From Streptomyces sp. A012304 (GTDB lineage: Bacteria; Actinomycetota; Actinomycetes; Streptomycetales; Streptomycetaceae): 64,000 nucleotides of DNA. How positions within the stretch are numbered: position 1 is the stretch's first letter; each line of letters starts with the position of its first letter. Positions 40,900 through 48,689 of this stretch are shown one piece after another. The stretch lies in assembly GCF_026008495.1 (NCBI RefSeq), contig NZ_BQUN01000005.1, positions 38,518 through 102,517 on the forward strand, in the 5' to 3' direction. The translations under genes were made by a program, and so were the position numbers. Below the pieces are notes generated by a model, which did not search any database, was not told the origin of the DNA, and was given only the letters and a program-made list of their open reading frames with translations.

Positions 40900-42108
40900 T
40901 CAGGCCCCCTGCTCGCGCAGTTGCCGGAAGAACGCCCGCACGTCACCCACCAGCAGGTCCGGCTCCTCCATCGCGGGGAAGTGCCCGCCGCGGTCGAACG
41001 ACGTCCACCGCACCAGGTTCTCCGTGCGCTCGGCCTTGCGCCGCAGCGGGATCTGAGGCTCCGCCGGGAACAGCGCGAGGGCCGTCGGCGCGCTCGACGG
41101 CTCCTGCGGCGCGGCGACCCGGCCGGTGGTGGTGTGCTGCCGCTCGTAGTAGATCCGCGCGGACGAACCGGCCGTCCCCGTCAGCCAGTACAGCATCACG
41201 TTGGTCAGCAGCAGGTCCCGGTCGACGGCCTCCTCCGGCAGCTCCTCGCAGTCCGTCCACTCGCGGAACTTCTCCACGATCCAGGCTAGTTGACCGACCG
41301 GCGAGTCGCTCAGCCCGTACGCCAGGGTCTGCGGCCGGGTGGCCTGCTGGTAGTAGTAGCCGATGCCCTCCGTCGAGTACGTGGCCCACCGGCGCCAGGA
41401 GGCCAGCGTCCGCTCCCGCTCCTCGGGGCTCAGCGCGTCCAGTTCCTCCGTGGTGGGCTCCCGGGTGGCCTGCGCGCCCGGCAGCAGGTTGAGGTGGACG
41501 CCGATCACCCGGTCCGGGTGGGCGCGCCCCAGCTCCCGGGAGATCGCCGCGCCCCAGTCGCCGCCCTGCGCCCCGAACCGCTCGTACCCGAGCCGCGACA
41601 TCAGCTCGGCCCACGCGTCCGCGACCCGGCCCGCCTCCCAGCCGCCGCCCGTGACCGGCCCGGACAGCCCGAACCCCGGAACGCTCGGCACGACGACGTG
41701 GAAGGCGTCGGCCGGATCCCCGCCGTGCGCCGCCGGATCCGCCAACGGGCCCACCACGTCCAGGAACTCGACGATCGACCCCGGCCAGCCGTGGGTGATC
41801 ACCAGCGCGGTGGCGTCCGGCTCGGGGGAGCGGATGTGCGCGAAGTGGACGTTCGCCCCGTCGATCGTGGTCTTGAACTGCGGCCACGCGTTCAGCCGGG
41901 CCTCCGCCGCCCGCCAGTCGTAGTCGTGCCGCCAGTGGCGCACCAGCTCCCGCAGGTAGTCCGTGGGCACCCCGTATGCCCAGCCGGTGGGCGAGGATCC
42001 CGCGGGCCAGCGGGTCCGGTCGAGACGGTCGTGGAGGTCGTCGAGATCGCTCTGGGGCACGTCGAGGCGGAAGGGCCGGATGCCGTGGCCGGCGGTGGAT
42101 GACGTCAT
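40900..42108 (-). CDS. Epoxide hydrolase (EHN domain plus alpha/beta hydrolase)
   Basis: A 402-aa microsomal-type epoxide hydrolase. The N-terminal EHN domain reads IRPFRLDVPQSDLDDLHDRLDRTRWP. The alpha/beta fold has the HGWPGSIVEF motif, the nucleophile GAQGGDWGAAISRELG (Asp), a cap with IGVHLNLLPGAQA and YYYQQATRPQTLAYGLSDSPVG. The catalytic His is in FDRGGHFPAMEEPDLLVGDV. The ATG at 42108 gives MTSSTAGHGIRPF; a longer start is possible. It opens epoxides to diols; the natural substrate is unknown. It ends just before the PopR boxes. Confidence 0.88.
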   Translation of the reverse strand: MTSSTAGHGIRPFRLDVPQSDLDDLHDRLDRTRWPAGSSPTGWAYGVPTDYLRELVRHWRHDYDWRAAEARLNAWPQFKTTIDGANVHFAHIRSPEPDATALVITHGWPGSIVEFLDVVGPLADPAAHGGDPADAFHVVVPSVPGFGLSGPVTGGGWEAGRVADAWAELMSRLGYERFGAQGGDWGAAISRELGRAHPDRVIGVHLNLLPGAQATREPTTEELDALSPEERERTLASWRRWATYSTEGIGYYYQQATRPQTLAYGLSDSPVGQLAWIVEKFREWTDCEELPEEAVDRDLLLTNVMLYWLTGTAGSSARIYYERQHTTTGRVAAPQEPSSAPTALALFPAEPQIPLRRKAERTENLVRWTSFDRGGHFPAMEEPDLLVGDVRAFFRQLREQGA

Positions 42109-42231
42109 GGACCGGATGCTAGTTCGGCGCGCCCGCGCGGCCATTCGGAGCAATCCGCGGTGCGAGCGATGAGTTTCGGGGCCCCGGCCGGTCGACACTG
42201 ATGACCGCGCTCCACCCTCCAGGAGGAACCC

Positions 42232-42714
42232 ATGACCACCGACGGATTCACCACCTACCTCTGGTTCGACGGCCAGGCCGAGGAAGCCGCCCAGTTCTAC
42301 GTGTCGGTCTTCAAGAACTCCAGCGTCGGCGGCGTTCTGCGGTACACCGAGGCCGGGCCGGGCCCCGCCGGGACCGTCGTCACCGTGGACTTCACGGCCA
42401 ACGGCCAGAGGTTCGTCGCGCTCAACGGCGGTCCGGCGTTCACCTTCAACGAGGCGATCTCCTTCCAGATCGACTGCGCCGACCAGGAGGAGATCGACTA
42501 CTACTGGACCAGGCTCACCGAGGGCGGCGGCGCCCCCGGCTCGTGCGGCTGGCTCAAGGACAGGTTCGGCGTGTCCTGGCAGGTCGTGCCCACCGCACTG
42601 ATCGAGATGATCGCCGACCCCGACCAGGAGAAGGCCGCCCGCGCCACCAAGGCCATGCTCTCCATGGGCAAGCTCGACCTCGCCGCCCTGCGCAAGGCCT
42701 ACGACGGCGCGTAG
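42232..42714 (+). CDS. VOC family protein, PhnB-like
   Basis: A 160-aa protein of the PhnB/3-demethylubiquinone methyltransferase-like VOC group: TTYLWFDGQAEEAAQFYVSVF, TVVTVDFTANGQRFVALNGGPAFTFNEAISFQI (outline), YYWTRLTEGGGAPGSCGWLKDRFGVSWQVVP and a C-terminal helix KATKAMLSMGKLDLAALRKAY. AGGAGG stands eight bases before the ATG. Homologs are often of unknown function; despite the name, methyltransferase activity is unlikely. It is a single gene. Confidence 0.88.
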   Translation: MTTDGFTTYLWFDGQAEEAAQFYVSVFKNSSVGGVLRYTEAGPGPAGTVVTVDFTANGQRFVALNGGPAFTFNEAISFQIDCADQEEIDYYWTRLTEGGGAPGSCGWLKDRFGVSWQVVPTALIEMIADPDQEKAARATKAMLSMGKLDLAALRKAYDGA

Positions 42715-42730
42715 GCGCCTGCGGCGCGGC

Positions 42731-43612
42731 TCACCCCGTCTCGGCCAGGATCTCCTTGATCACATGCCGGGAGTTCTCCGCCAGCGGCGGATTGGTCTCC
42801 CAGTAGAACGGCAACTGGATCAGGGAGATCGACAGCGCCCAGCCCCGGCCGCGCGCCCACTCGGCGTCGCCCGCGCCCACCGCATCCCGGAAGGTGGCGC
42901 GGGCCGACGCGGGCAGCAGGTTCCACGCCACGATCAGGTCGACGGCCGGGTCGCCCACCCCCACACCACCGAAGTCGATCACCGCCGTGAGCCGGCCGCC
43001 CTCCACGAGCACGTTTCCGGGCGAGAGATCGCCGTGCGCCCAGACGGGCGGCCCCGTGCGGGCCGGAACCCGCAGCGCCTCCTCCCACAGGGCGGTGACC
43101 GCGCCGGTGTCGATCCGCCCCTCCAGCCGGCCGATCGCCGAACGCGTGTCCGCATCCCGTTCCGTCAGCGGTACACCCCGGCCGTTCGGCGGCCCGTCGC
43201 GCGCGTCGAGGCCGCGCAGCCCGGCGACGAACGCCCCCAGGTCCGCCGCCAGCGCCCGCGGGTCCTCCATGGCGCCGGCCACCGGGTTGCGGCCGTCCAG
43301 CCACCGGTAGACCGACCACGGCCAGGGGAACCCCTCGCCCGGCTCGCCGTGCTCCAGCGGCACCGGTACCGGGACGGCCAGACGCGGCCCCAGCAGGGCC
43401 AGCCACCGCTGCTCGTGCGCCACGCTCTCCACGGCACCGGGATGCCGGGGCATCCGCACGACCTTGTCGTCCCCGAGCCGGAACATCGCGTTCTCGGTCC
43501 CGGAGGACGCCAGTCGCTGCACCGGCAGCGACGCCCAGCGGGGGAACCGCGCCGCCACCAGCCGTCGCACCAGCGCCGCGTCGATGTCGATCTCGTCCGC
43601 ACGCATCCTCAT
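42731..43612 (-). CDS. Aminoglycoside phosphotransferase family protein
   Basis: A 293-aa APH-type kinase: LASSGTENAMFRLGDDKVVRMPRHP (N-lobe Lys region), WLALLGPRLAVPVPVPLEHGEPGEGFPWPWSVYRWLDG in outline, the catalytic loop VWAHGDLSPGNVLVEGG (HGD-x-x-x-x-N) and VIDFGGVGVGDPAVDLIVAW (metal Asp). Homologs accept small substrates and are common in Streptomyces; resistance cannot be inferred. Four closely spaced ATG codons (43606-43630) are possible starts. I use 43612, directly before RMRADEIDID. It is divergent from a two-domain VOC gene. Confidence 0.85.
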   Translation of the reverse strand: MRMRADEIDIDAALVRRLVAARFPRWASLPVQRLASSGTENAMFRLGDDKVVRMPRHPGAVESVAHEQRWLALLGPRLAVPVPVPLEHGEPGEGFPWPWSVYRWLDGRNPVAGAMEDPRALAADLGAFVAGLRGLDARDGPPNGRGVPLTERDADTRSAIGRLEGRIDTGAVTALWEEALRVPARTGPPVWAHGDLSPGNVLVEGGRLTAVIDFGGVGVGDPAVDLIVAWNLLPASARATFRDAVGAGDAEWARGRGWALSISLIQLPFYWETNPPLAENSRHVIKEILAETG

Positions 43613-43792
43613 GGCACACATGGGGGTCATTCGATGGGACCAACACGCCGCGCGTCCAACGAAATTCACGTCGCGCGACACGGCGGACCCGGGCGCCCGC
43701 GGGCCGGACCCGGCCCGTTCGACGCGCGGGGCGGCGAGTGGATGACTAGCGTGAGGAACCGGACGATTCCTCTCACCGGAAGGGCCGCCGTC

Positions 43793-44590
43793 ATGGCCGT
43801 GCAACCTGAGGGAGCCCCCTGCTGGGCCGACGCGATGTTCGGCGACGTCGAAGGGGCCAAGAGCTTCTACGGCGACGTCCTCGGCTGGACCTTCGGCGAG
43901 GCGTCGTCGGAGTACGGCAACTACACCGAGGCCTACGCGGGTGGCACCGCGGTCGCCGCCGTCGTCCCGCCGATGCCCGGGCAGGAGGGCCCGTCCCAGT
44001 GGTGTCTGTACTTCGCCTCCGAGGACGCCACCGCCACGGCCACGAAGATCCGCGAGAACGGCGGTGAGGTGCTGATGGGGCCGATGGAGGTCGGTGAGTT
44101 CGGCACCATGTGCCTGGCCCGGGAACCCAGCGGCGCCGTGTTCGGTGTGTGGCAGGCGGGCACCCACGAGGGTTTCCAGACGATGGGCACCCCCGGCGCC
44201 TACGCCTGGGCCGAGGTCTTCACCCGCGAGCCCGAGAAGGCCGACGCGTTCTTCGTCGGCGTCTTCGGCTACCGGCAGAAGCAGATGGAGGACGAGGCGA
44301 TGGACTTCCGCCTCTACGACCTGGGCGAGCGACCCCTGCTGGGCCGGATGACCATGACGGACGACTTCCCGCCCGAGGTCCCCTCCTACATCAACGTGTA
44401 CTTCACCGTCCCCGACTGCGACGACGCCGTCGCCAAGGCCACCAAGCTCGGCGGGACGCTACGGTTCGGACCGATGGGCACCCCGTTCGGCCGGTTCGCC
44501 GCCCTCACCGATCCGCAGGGCGCGAACTTCTCGGTGATCGACGTCACCACCACCGAGGGCGAGCTGCCGCGGACCACGGACGTCCCCTAG
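43793..44590 (+). CDS. Two-domain VOC family protein
   Basis: A 265-aa protein with two glyoxalase-fold halves: PEGAPCWADAMFGDVEGAKSFYGDVLGWTFGE in outline (N-half) with REPSGAVFGVWQAG, and GAYAWAEVFTREPEKADAFFVGVFGY (C-half) with LTDPQGANFSVIDVT. This is the architecture of the actinobacterial 27-kDa antigen/Cfp30B-like hydroxylases. GGAAGGG lies ten bases before ATG 43793. Metal ligands are not fully conserved. The gene is followed by RNase HI on the same strand after 41 bp. Confidence 0.87.
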   Translation: MAVQPEGAPCWADAMFGDVEGAKSFYGDVLGWTFGEASSEYGNYTEAYAGGTAVAAVVPPMPGQEGPSQWCLYFASEDATATATKIRENGGEVLMGPMEVGEFGTMCLAREPSGAVFGVWQAGTHEGFQTMGTPGAYAWAEVFTREPEKADAFFVGVFGYRQKQMEDEAMDFRLYDLGERPLLGRMTMTDDFPPEVPSYINVYFTVPDCDDAVAKATKLGGTLRFGPMGTPFGRFAALTDPQGANFSVIDVTTTEGELPRTTDVP

Positions 44591-44631
44591 CGCGATCCTC
44601 GGGGTCGGGTGCCCATGGCATGATCGTGCGC

Positions 44632-45327
44632 ATGCGTGAACGTGTGGTGGCCGCCTGCGACGGGGCCTCGAAGGGCAATCCGGGACCGGCGGGCTGGGCC
44701 TGGGTGATCTCCGACGACCGTACGGCCCCGGCCCGCTGGGAGGCGGGGCCGCTCGGCAGGGCCACCAACAACGTCGCCGAACTCACCGCGCTGGAACGCC
44801 TGTTGGCCGCCACCGACCCGGACGTGCCGCTCGAGGTCCGCATGGACTCGCAGTACGCCATGAAGGCCGTCACCACCTGGCTGCCCGGCTGGAAGCGCAA
44901 CGGCTGGAAGACCTCCGCGGGCAAGCCGGTCGCCAACCAGGAGCTGGTCGTCCGTATCGACGAGCTGCTCGACGGCCGTGACGTCGACTTCCGCTACGTA
45001 CCCGCCCACCAGGTCGACGGCGACCCGCTCAACGACTTCGCCGACCGGGCCGCGAGCCAGGCGGCGAGCGTCCAGCAGCCCGCGGGCAGCGACCTCGGCT
45101 CGCCCGAGCCGCCGCCCTCGCCCGGCACCCCGCCGGCCGGGAACACGCGCCGCCGGACCGCCGGGGCCAAGGCACCCCGACGGTCCGGCGGTGGTCCGGC
45201 CCGCACGATCAAGGCCAAGTTCCCCGGCCGCTGCGTGTGCGGGCGTTCGTACGCGGCCGGGGAGGCGATCACCAAGAACGATCAGGGCTGGGGTCACCCG
45301 GAGTGCCGCACGGCGGCCGCCGGCTGA
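44632..45327 (+). CDS. Ribonuclease HI with a C-terminal Cys-rich tail
   Basis: Cleaves RNA in RNA:DNA hybrids. The RNase H domain (~1-145) has all acidic residues: ACDGASKGNPGPAGWAW (D10), NNVAELTALERLL (E50), RMDSQYAMKAV (D72) and DPLNDFADRA (D138), plus the His in YVPAHQVDGD. A Pro/Ser linker and a basic RTAGAKAPRRSGGG segment lead to a compact tail CVCGRSYAAGEAITKNDQGW with GHPEC, which has a C-x-C...H-x-x-C metal-site pattern. The ATG at 44632 is preferred over 44620. It is an extra RNase H; Streptomyces also has RnhB and a bifunctional RNase HI. Confidence 0.88.
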   Translation: MRERVVAACDGASKGNPGPAGWAWVISDDRTAPARWEAGPLGRATNNVAELTALERLLAATDPDVPLEVRMDSQYAMKAVTTWLPGWKRNGWKTSAGKPVANQELVVRIDELLDGRDVDFRYVPAHQVDGDPLNDFADRAASQAASVQQPAGSDLGSPEPPPSPGTPPAGNTRRRTAGAKAPRRSGGGPARTIKAKFPGRCVCGRSYAAGEAITKNDQGWGHPECRTAAAG

Positions 45328-45342
45328 CCGCGGCGGCGTCGG

Positions 45343-45795
45343 TCAGGTGACCACGCCGCGCCAGCCGCCGGTCTCGTGACCGCGCTCCTCGATGAACTCC
45401 TTGAAGCGCTTGAGGTCACCCTTCGTCTGCCGCTTCACGAACCCCAGCTTGTCGGCGACGGTCTCCGCGAGGCCCTCCGGCTCGAAGTCGAGCTGGAGCA
45501 TCACCTTGGTGTGGTCGTCGTCGAGGCGGTGGAAGGTCACCACGCCGGCCTGCCGGGCCTCGCCGGAAACCGTCGTCCAGGCGACCCGCTCGTCCGGGAT
45601 CTGCTCGGTGATCTCCGCGTCGAACTCGCGGTGCACGCCGTTCACGTCCGTGACCCAGTGGGTGAGTGTGTCGGTGCGCTGCTCGACCCGCTCGACCCCG
45701 CTCATGAACTCCGGGAACGTCTCGAACTGCGTCCACTGGTTGTAGGCCGTGTGCACGGGGACACCGACCTCGATGGATTCCTCGACCTGCGTCAC
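45343..45795 (-). CDS. SRPBCC (polyketide cyclase/dehydrase-like) protein
   Basis: A 150-aa START-like ligand-binding protein: ESIEVGVPVHTAYNQWTQFETFPEFMSGVERVEQ in outline, HREFDAEITEQIPDERVAWTT, AGVVTFHRLDDDHTKVMLQLDFEPEG and a C-terminal helix VKRQTKGDLKRFKEFIEERG. AAGGAGGAG lies seven bases before GTG 45795. A well-placed SigB-type promoter lies upstream, so it may be a stress gene. No polyketide genes are near, and the ligand is unknown. The gene is downstream of, but separate from, the tyrosinase gene. Confidence 0.87.
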   Translation of the reverse strand: MTQVEESIEVGVPVHTAYNQWTQFETFPEFMSGVERVEQRTDTLTHWVTDVNGVHREFDAEITEQIPDERVAWTTVSGEARQAGVVTFHRLDDDHTKVMLQLDFEPEGLAETVADKLGFVKRQTKGDLKRFKEFIEERGHETGGWRGVVT

Positions 45796-45836
45796 GGTCG
45801 TCTCCTCCTTCGCTCTCTTCGGTATGTGCCGCCCGG

Positions 45837-45861
45837 GTACCCGTGACCTGCGGGGCGAACC
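45837..45861 (-). promoter_or_regulatory. SigB-type promoter before the SRPBCC gene
   Basis: On the minus strand GGTTC (45861-45857), exactly 14 bases, then GGGTAC (45842-45837) matches GNNTN-N14-16-GGGTAY. It lies about 42 bp before the GTG start codon, leaving a short leader. Confidence 0.65.
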
Positions 45862-45871
45862 GTAAGGGCGG

Positions 45872-46696
45872 TCAGTCGGTGTCGAAGGTGTAGTGGGCGG
45901 TGTGGTCGAGCAGGTCGGCGGGCGAGGTGTCGTTCCAGGGCTTCATGGTCTCGTTCAGGTCGACCACGTCCGGCGTCCCCGAGGCCGGCAGGTAGGCGGC
46001 TCCTGGATGCCGGCGCTGCCACCGGGCCCACAGCTTGTCGACATAGGCGTGGTGCAGCCAGAACACCGGATCGTTGGGGGAGACGCCGGTGGCCATCTGA
46101 CCGCCGACCCAGACATGCACCCGGTTGTGCAGGTTCACGCCCCGCCAGCCCTCCAGGTGGTTGCGGAAGCCGTCCGAGGCGCTGTTCCAGGGCGCCATGT
46201 CGTACGTGGCCATCGCCAGCACCGACTCGACCTCGGCCGGTGTCGGCAGTTGCCGGACGCTCGCTCCCAGCGCGCGCCGCAGATACGTCCGCCCGTCGAC
46301 CCGCACACTGATCGGCCAGTTCCCGGCGGACGCGGCGAACGGGCCGTCCGTCACCCGGCCGTCCCGGCTGCGCCCGGTGCCGCCGAGGAAGTCCGGCGCC
46401 CACAGCGAGGACCGCGCCGTCCGGTCCACCGTCCAGTCCCAGTACGGCAGCGCCACGGAGGCGTCCACCGACTGCAGCGCCCGCTCGAACTCCAGCAGGA
46501 ATCTGCGGTGCCACGGCAGGAAGGAGGGCGAACGGTGACCGGTGCGCTCGCCGTTGTCGGTGTCCCCGAGGATGAAGGCGTTGTGCGTGGTGACGAAGGT
46601 GTCGTAGCGGCCGCTGCGCTTGAGTTCGAGGAGGGCGGCGACGAAACGCCGCTTCTCGTCGGCGGTCAGGGATGCCTGGTTCTTGCGGACGGTCAT
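45872..46696 (-). CDS. melC2: Tyrosinase (copper monooxygenase)
   Basis: Oxidises monophenols and diphenols to quinones in melanin formation; exported by riding with MelC1. The 274-aa length is normal. CuA ligands lie in FVTTHNAFI and HRSPSFLPWHRRFLLEFE. CuB ligands lie in NLHNRVHVWVGGQM (two His) and PNDPVFWLHHAYVDKLWARW. YWDWTVDRTA is conserved. The ATG at 46696 has GGAG nine bases upstream; the frame extends five codons to a TTG. It is 32 bp downstream of melC1, the usual operon. Confidence 0.95.
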   Translation of the reverse strand: MTVRKNQASLTADEKRRFVAALLELKRSGRYDTFVTTHNAFILGDTDNGERTGHRSPSFLPWHRRFLLEFERALQSVDASVALPYWDWTVDRTARSSLWAPDFLGGTGRSRDGRVTDGPFAASAGNWPISVRVDGRTYLRRALGASVRQLPTPAEVESVLAMATYDMAPWNSASDGFRNHLEGWRGVNLHNRVHVWVGGQMATGVSPNDPVFWLHHAYVDKLWARWQRRHPGAAYLPASGTPDVVDLNETMKPWNDTSPADLLDHTAHYTFDTD

Positions 46697-46728
46697 GTGC
46701 GGTGGCTCCAAGTGTGCTGTGCGGGCGG

Positions 46729-47121
46729 TCAGTTGGCGGGGAAAGGCAGCAGCTTCGCGCCCTGGAGTTCGTCTACGGCGGCCCGTGCGGCGGCGCGCGG
46801 CGAGGAGACCGGGTCGTAGTGGCTGACGACGCTGATCCAGGTGCCGTCGGCGTTGCGCATCAGGTGCAGTTCGACCCCGTCGACGAACACGGCGTAGCCG
46901 GCGCCGTGATGACCGCCCCCGTGGTGACCGCCTCCGGCCGTCGGCCGGCCCTGTATCCGGCGGCCCTTGTAGACCTCGTCGAAGGAGGCGGGGGAGCCGT
47001 GGTCGTGGCCGCCGGCCGCGCCGGCGGCGGTGGTGGCGGGGGCGGAGACGGTCTGGACACCGACCGTGGCGGTCAGGGCGGCCGCGGCGGTGAGCGCGCG
47101 GCGACGGCTGAGTTCCGGCAT
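46729..47121 (-). CDS. melC1: Tyrosinase cofactor/chaperone with Tat signal
   Basis: Copper chaperone that activates and exports MelC2. The N-terminus [20 protein letters not shown] is a twin-arginine signal, followed by a cleavage region near SAPATTAAG. The mature part has [14 protein letters not shown], a His-rich stretch [14 protein letters not shown] (copper-binding), then [24 protein letters not shown] and LPFPAN. AGGAGG lies seven bases before ATG 47121. The open frame continues upstream without conserved sequence. The length (130 aa) is usual. Confidence 0.92.
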   Translation of the reverse strand: MPELSRRRALTAAAALTATVGVQTVSAPATTAAGAAGGHDHGSPASFDEVYKGRRIQGRPTAGGGHHGGGHHGAGYAVFVDGVELHLMRNADGTWISVVSHYDPVSSPRAAARAAVDELQGAKLLPFPAN

Positions 47122-47477
47122 GCGGGACCTCCTGGGATTCGTTCGAACGGACGACCCCGCATGCCTATCGGCCCCCGGGAGAGCCGGAGAAATCCGCTCC
47201 GACGGGTTGGCTGCGATCCGGACAATCAATCACATGTCATGTAATATTGAACGAAGATGATCTTGCCGTCGACGGGGGCCGACATATGCCGGAGGCGGCA
47301 ATTCCTTTCCGTGGGAGCGGTCCTTTCGGTGGTCTTTGCCTCACCCCCGCGCGGCCGGTGGCGCGCCTCACGTGCGAAAAGTGACGGAATCCGGGAGGCG
47401 GCGCACCCGGAGCGGCCCCCAACGACTGCTACCCTGCGTCGTCAAATGACCACGGCTGGTAACTCCTGGGGGTGTGC
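47122..47477. other. Divergent region melC1 / FAD monooxygenase
   Basis: The 356 bp hold no gene I trust. Near 47220-47262 there is an unusually AT-rich patch (…ACATGTCATGTAATATT…), likely the mel promoter. A 12-bp direct repeat TCCTTTCCGTGG / TCCTTTCGGTGG is at 47303-47314 and 47321-47332 (18-bp period), which may be a regulator site. Confidence 0.5.
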
Positions 47478-48689
47478 GTGAAGGTCGCCTGCGTCGGCGG
47501 CGGGCCCGCCGGCCTGTATCTCTCGATCCTGCTCAAGCGGCAGGATCCCTCCCACGACATCACCGTCCACGAGCGCAACCCGGAGGGCTCGACCTACGGT
47601 TGGGGCGTCACCTACTGGCGGGCCCTGCTGGACGAACTCCACGCCCGTGACCCCGAGTCGGCGCGCGCCGTCGACGAGAGCTCCGTCCGCTGGAACCAGG
47701 GCGTCGCCCACATCCGGGACACCCACACCTGCCGGCCCGGCGACCAGGGACACGGCATCGGCCGGCACCGCCTGCTGGAGATCCTCGCCGACCGCGCCCG
47801 ATCCCTCGGCGTGCACCTGGAGTTCGAGCACGAGATCACGGCCGAGGACCTGCCCGACGCCGACCTCGTCGTGGCGGCCGACGGCGTCCACAGCGCCCTG
47901 CGCACCCGGCACGCCGCGCACTTCGGCAGCGAGCTGACCGAGGGCCGCAACCCCTACGTGTGGCTCGGCACCACCCGGGTCTTCGACTCGTTCACGTTCG
48001 CCTTCGTCGAGACCGAGCACGGCTGGATCTGGTGCTACGGCTATCCCTTCAGCTCCGAGCGGAGCACCTGTGTCGTCGAGTGCGCCCCCGAGACCTGGAC
48101 CGGCCTCGGCCTGGACCGGGCGAACGACGCCGATGGACTGGCCCACCTGGAGAAGCTCTTCGCGCACATCCTCGACGGCCACCCCCTGATCGGCCGTTCC
48201 CCAGCCGACGGCAGCAGCCCGTGGCTGACCTTCCGCACCCTCACCAACCGCACCTGGCACCGCGACAACCTCGTCCTCCTCGGCGACGCCGCCCACACCA
48301 CCCACTACTCCATCGGCGCCGGCACCACCCTCGCCCTGGAGGACGCCTTCGCGCTGGCCGACGCCCTGGGCGAGGACACCGACCTCCCGCGGGCCCTGGC
48401 GTCCTACGAGCGGCGGCGCCGGTCCGCGCTGCTCTCCCCGCAGAGCGCCGCCCGCCACAGCGCCCAGTGGTACGAGAACCTCACCCGCTACATCGACCTC
48501 CCCCCGGAGCAGATGTTCGCCCTGCTCGGCCAGCGCCACTCGCCCCTGCTGCCGTACGTCCCGCCCCAGCTGTACTACCGGCTCGACCAGGCCGCCGGAC
48601 GGCTGGAGGCCCTGCGCCGCCTCAAGCGCTGGCTGGGCCCGAGGATCGCCCGCACCACGCACGCCCGGGCGCTGACCGCACGCAAGTGA
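47478..48689 (+). CDS. FAD-dependent aromatic monooxygenase
   Basis: A 403-aa single-component flavin hydroxylase: KVACVGGGPAGLYLSILLKR (FAD Rossmann), GIGRHRLLEILADRA, ADLVVAADGVHSALRTRH (the DG motif), and LVLLGDAAHTTHYSIGAGTTLALEDAFALAD (GD motif) in outline. The sequence resembles the N-terminal part of salicylyl-CoA 5-hydroxylase-type enzymes. I start at GTG 47478 (VKVACVGGG), with GGGGGTG upstream; a GTG two codons earlier is in frame. The stop TGA abuts the stop of the convergent cholesterol-oxidase-like gene. The substrate is unknown. Confidence 0.85.
   Translation: MKVACVGGGPAGLYLSILLKRQDPSHDITVHERNPEGSTYGWGVTYWRALLDELHARDPESARAVDESSVRWNQGVAHIRDTHTCRPGDQGHGIGRHRLLEILADRARSLGVHLEFEHEITAEDLPDADLVVAADGVHSALRTRHAAHFGSELTEGRNPYVWLGTTRVFDSFTFAFVETEHGWIWCYGYPFSSERSTCVVECAPETWTGLGLDRANDADGLAHLEKLFAHILDGHPLIGRSPADGSSPWLTFRTLTNRTWHRDNLVLLGDAAHTTHYSIGAGTTLALEDAFALADALGEDTDLPRALASYERRRRSALLSPQSAARHSAQWYENLTRYIDLPPEQMFALLGQRHSPLLPYVPPQLYYRLDQAAGRLEALRRLKRWLGPRIARTTHARALTARK

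Noticed and set aside
47257..47481. Small protein in the melC1/monooxygenase intergenic region
   Set aside because: No ribosome site, poor codon bias and it crosses the repeats and promoter region.
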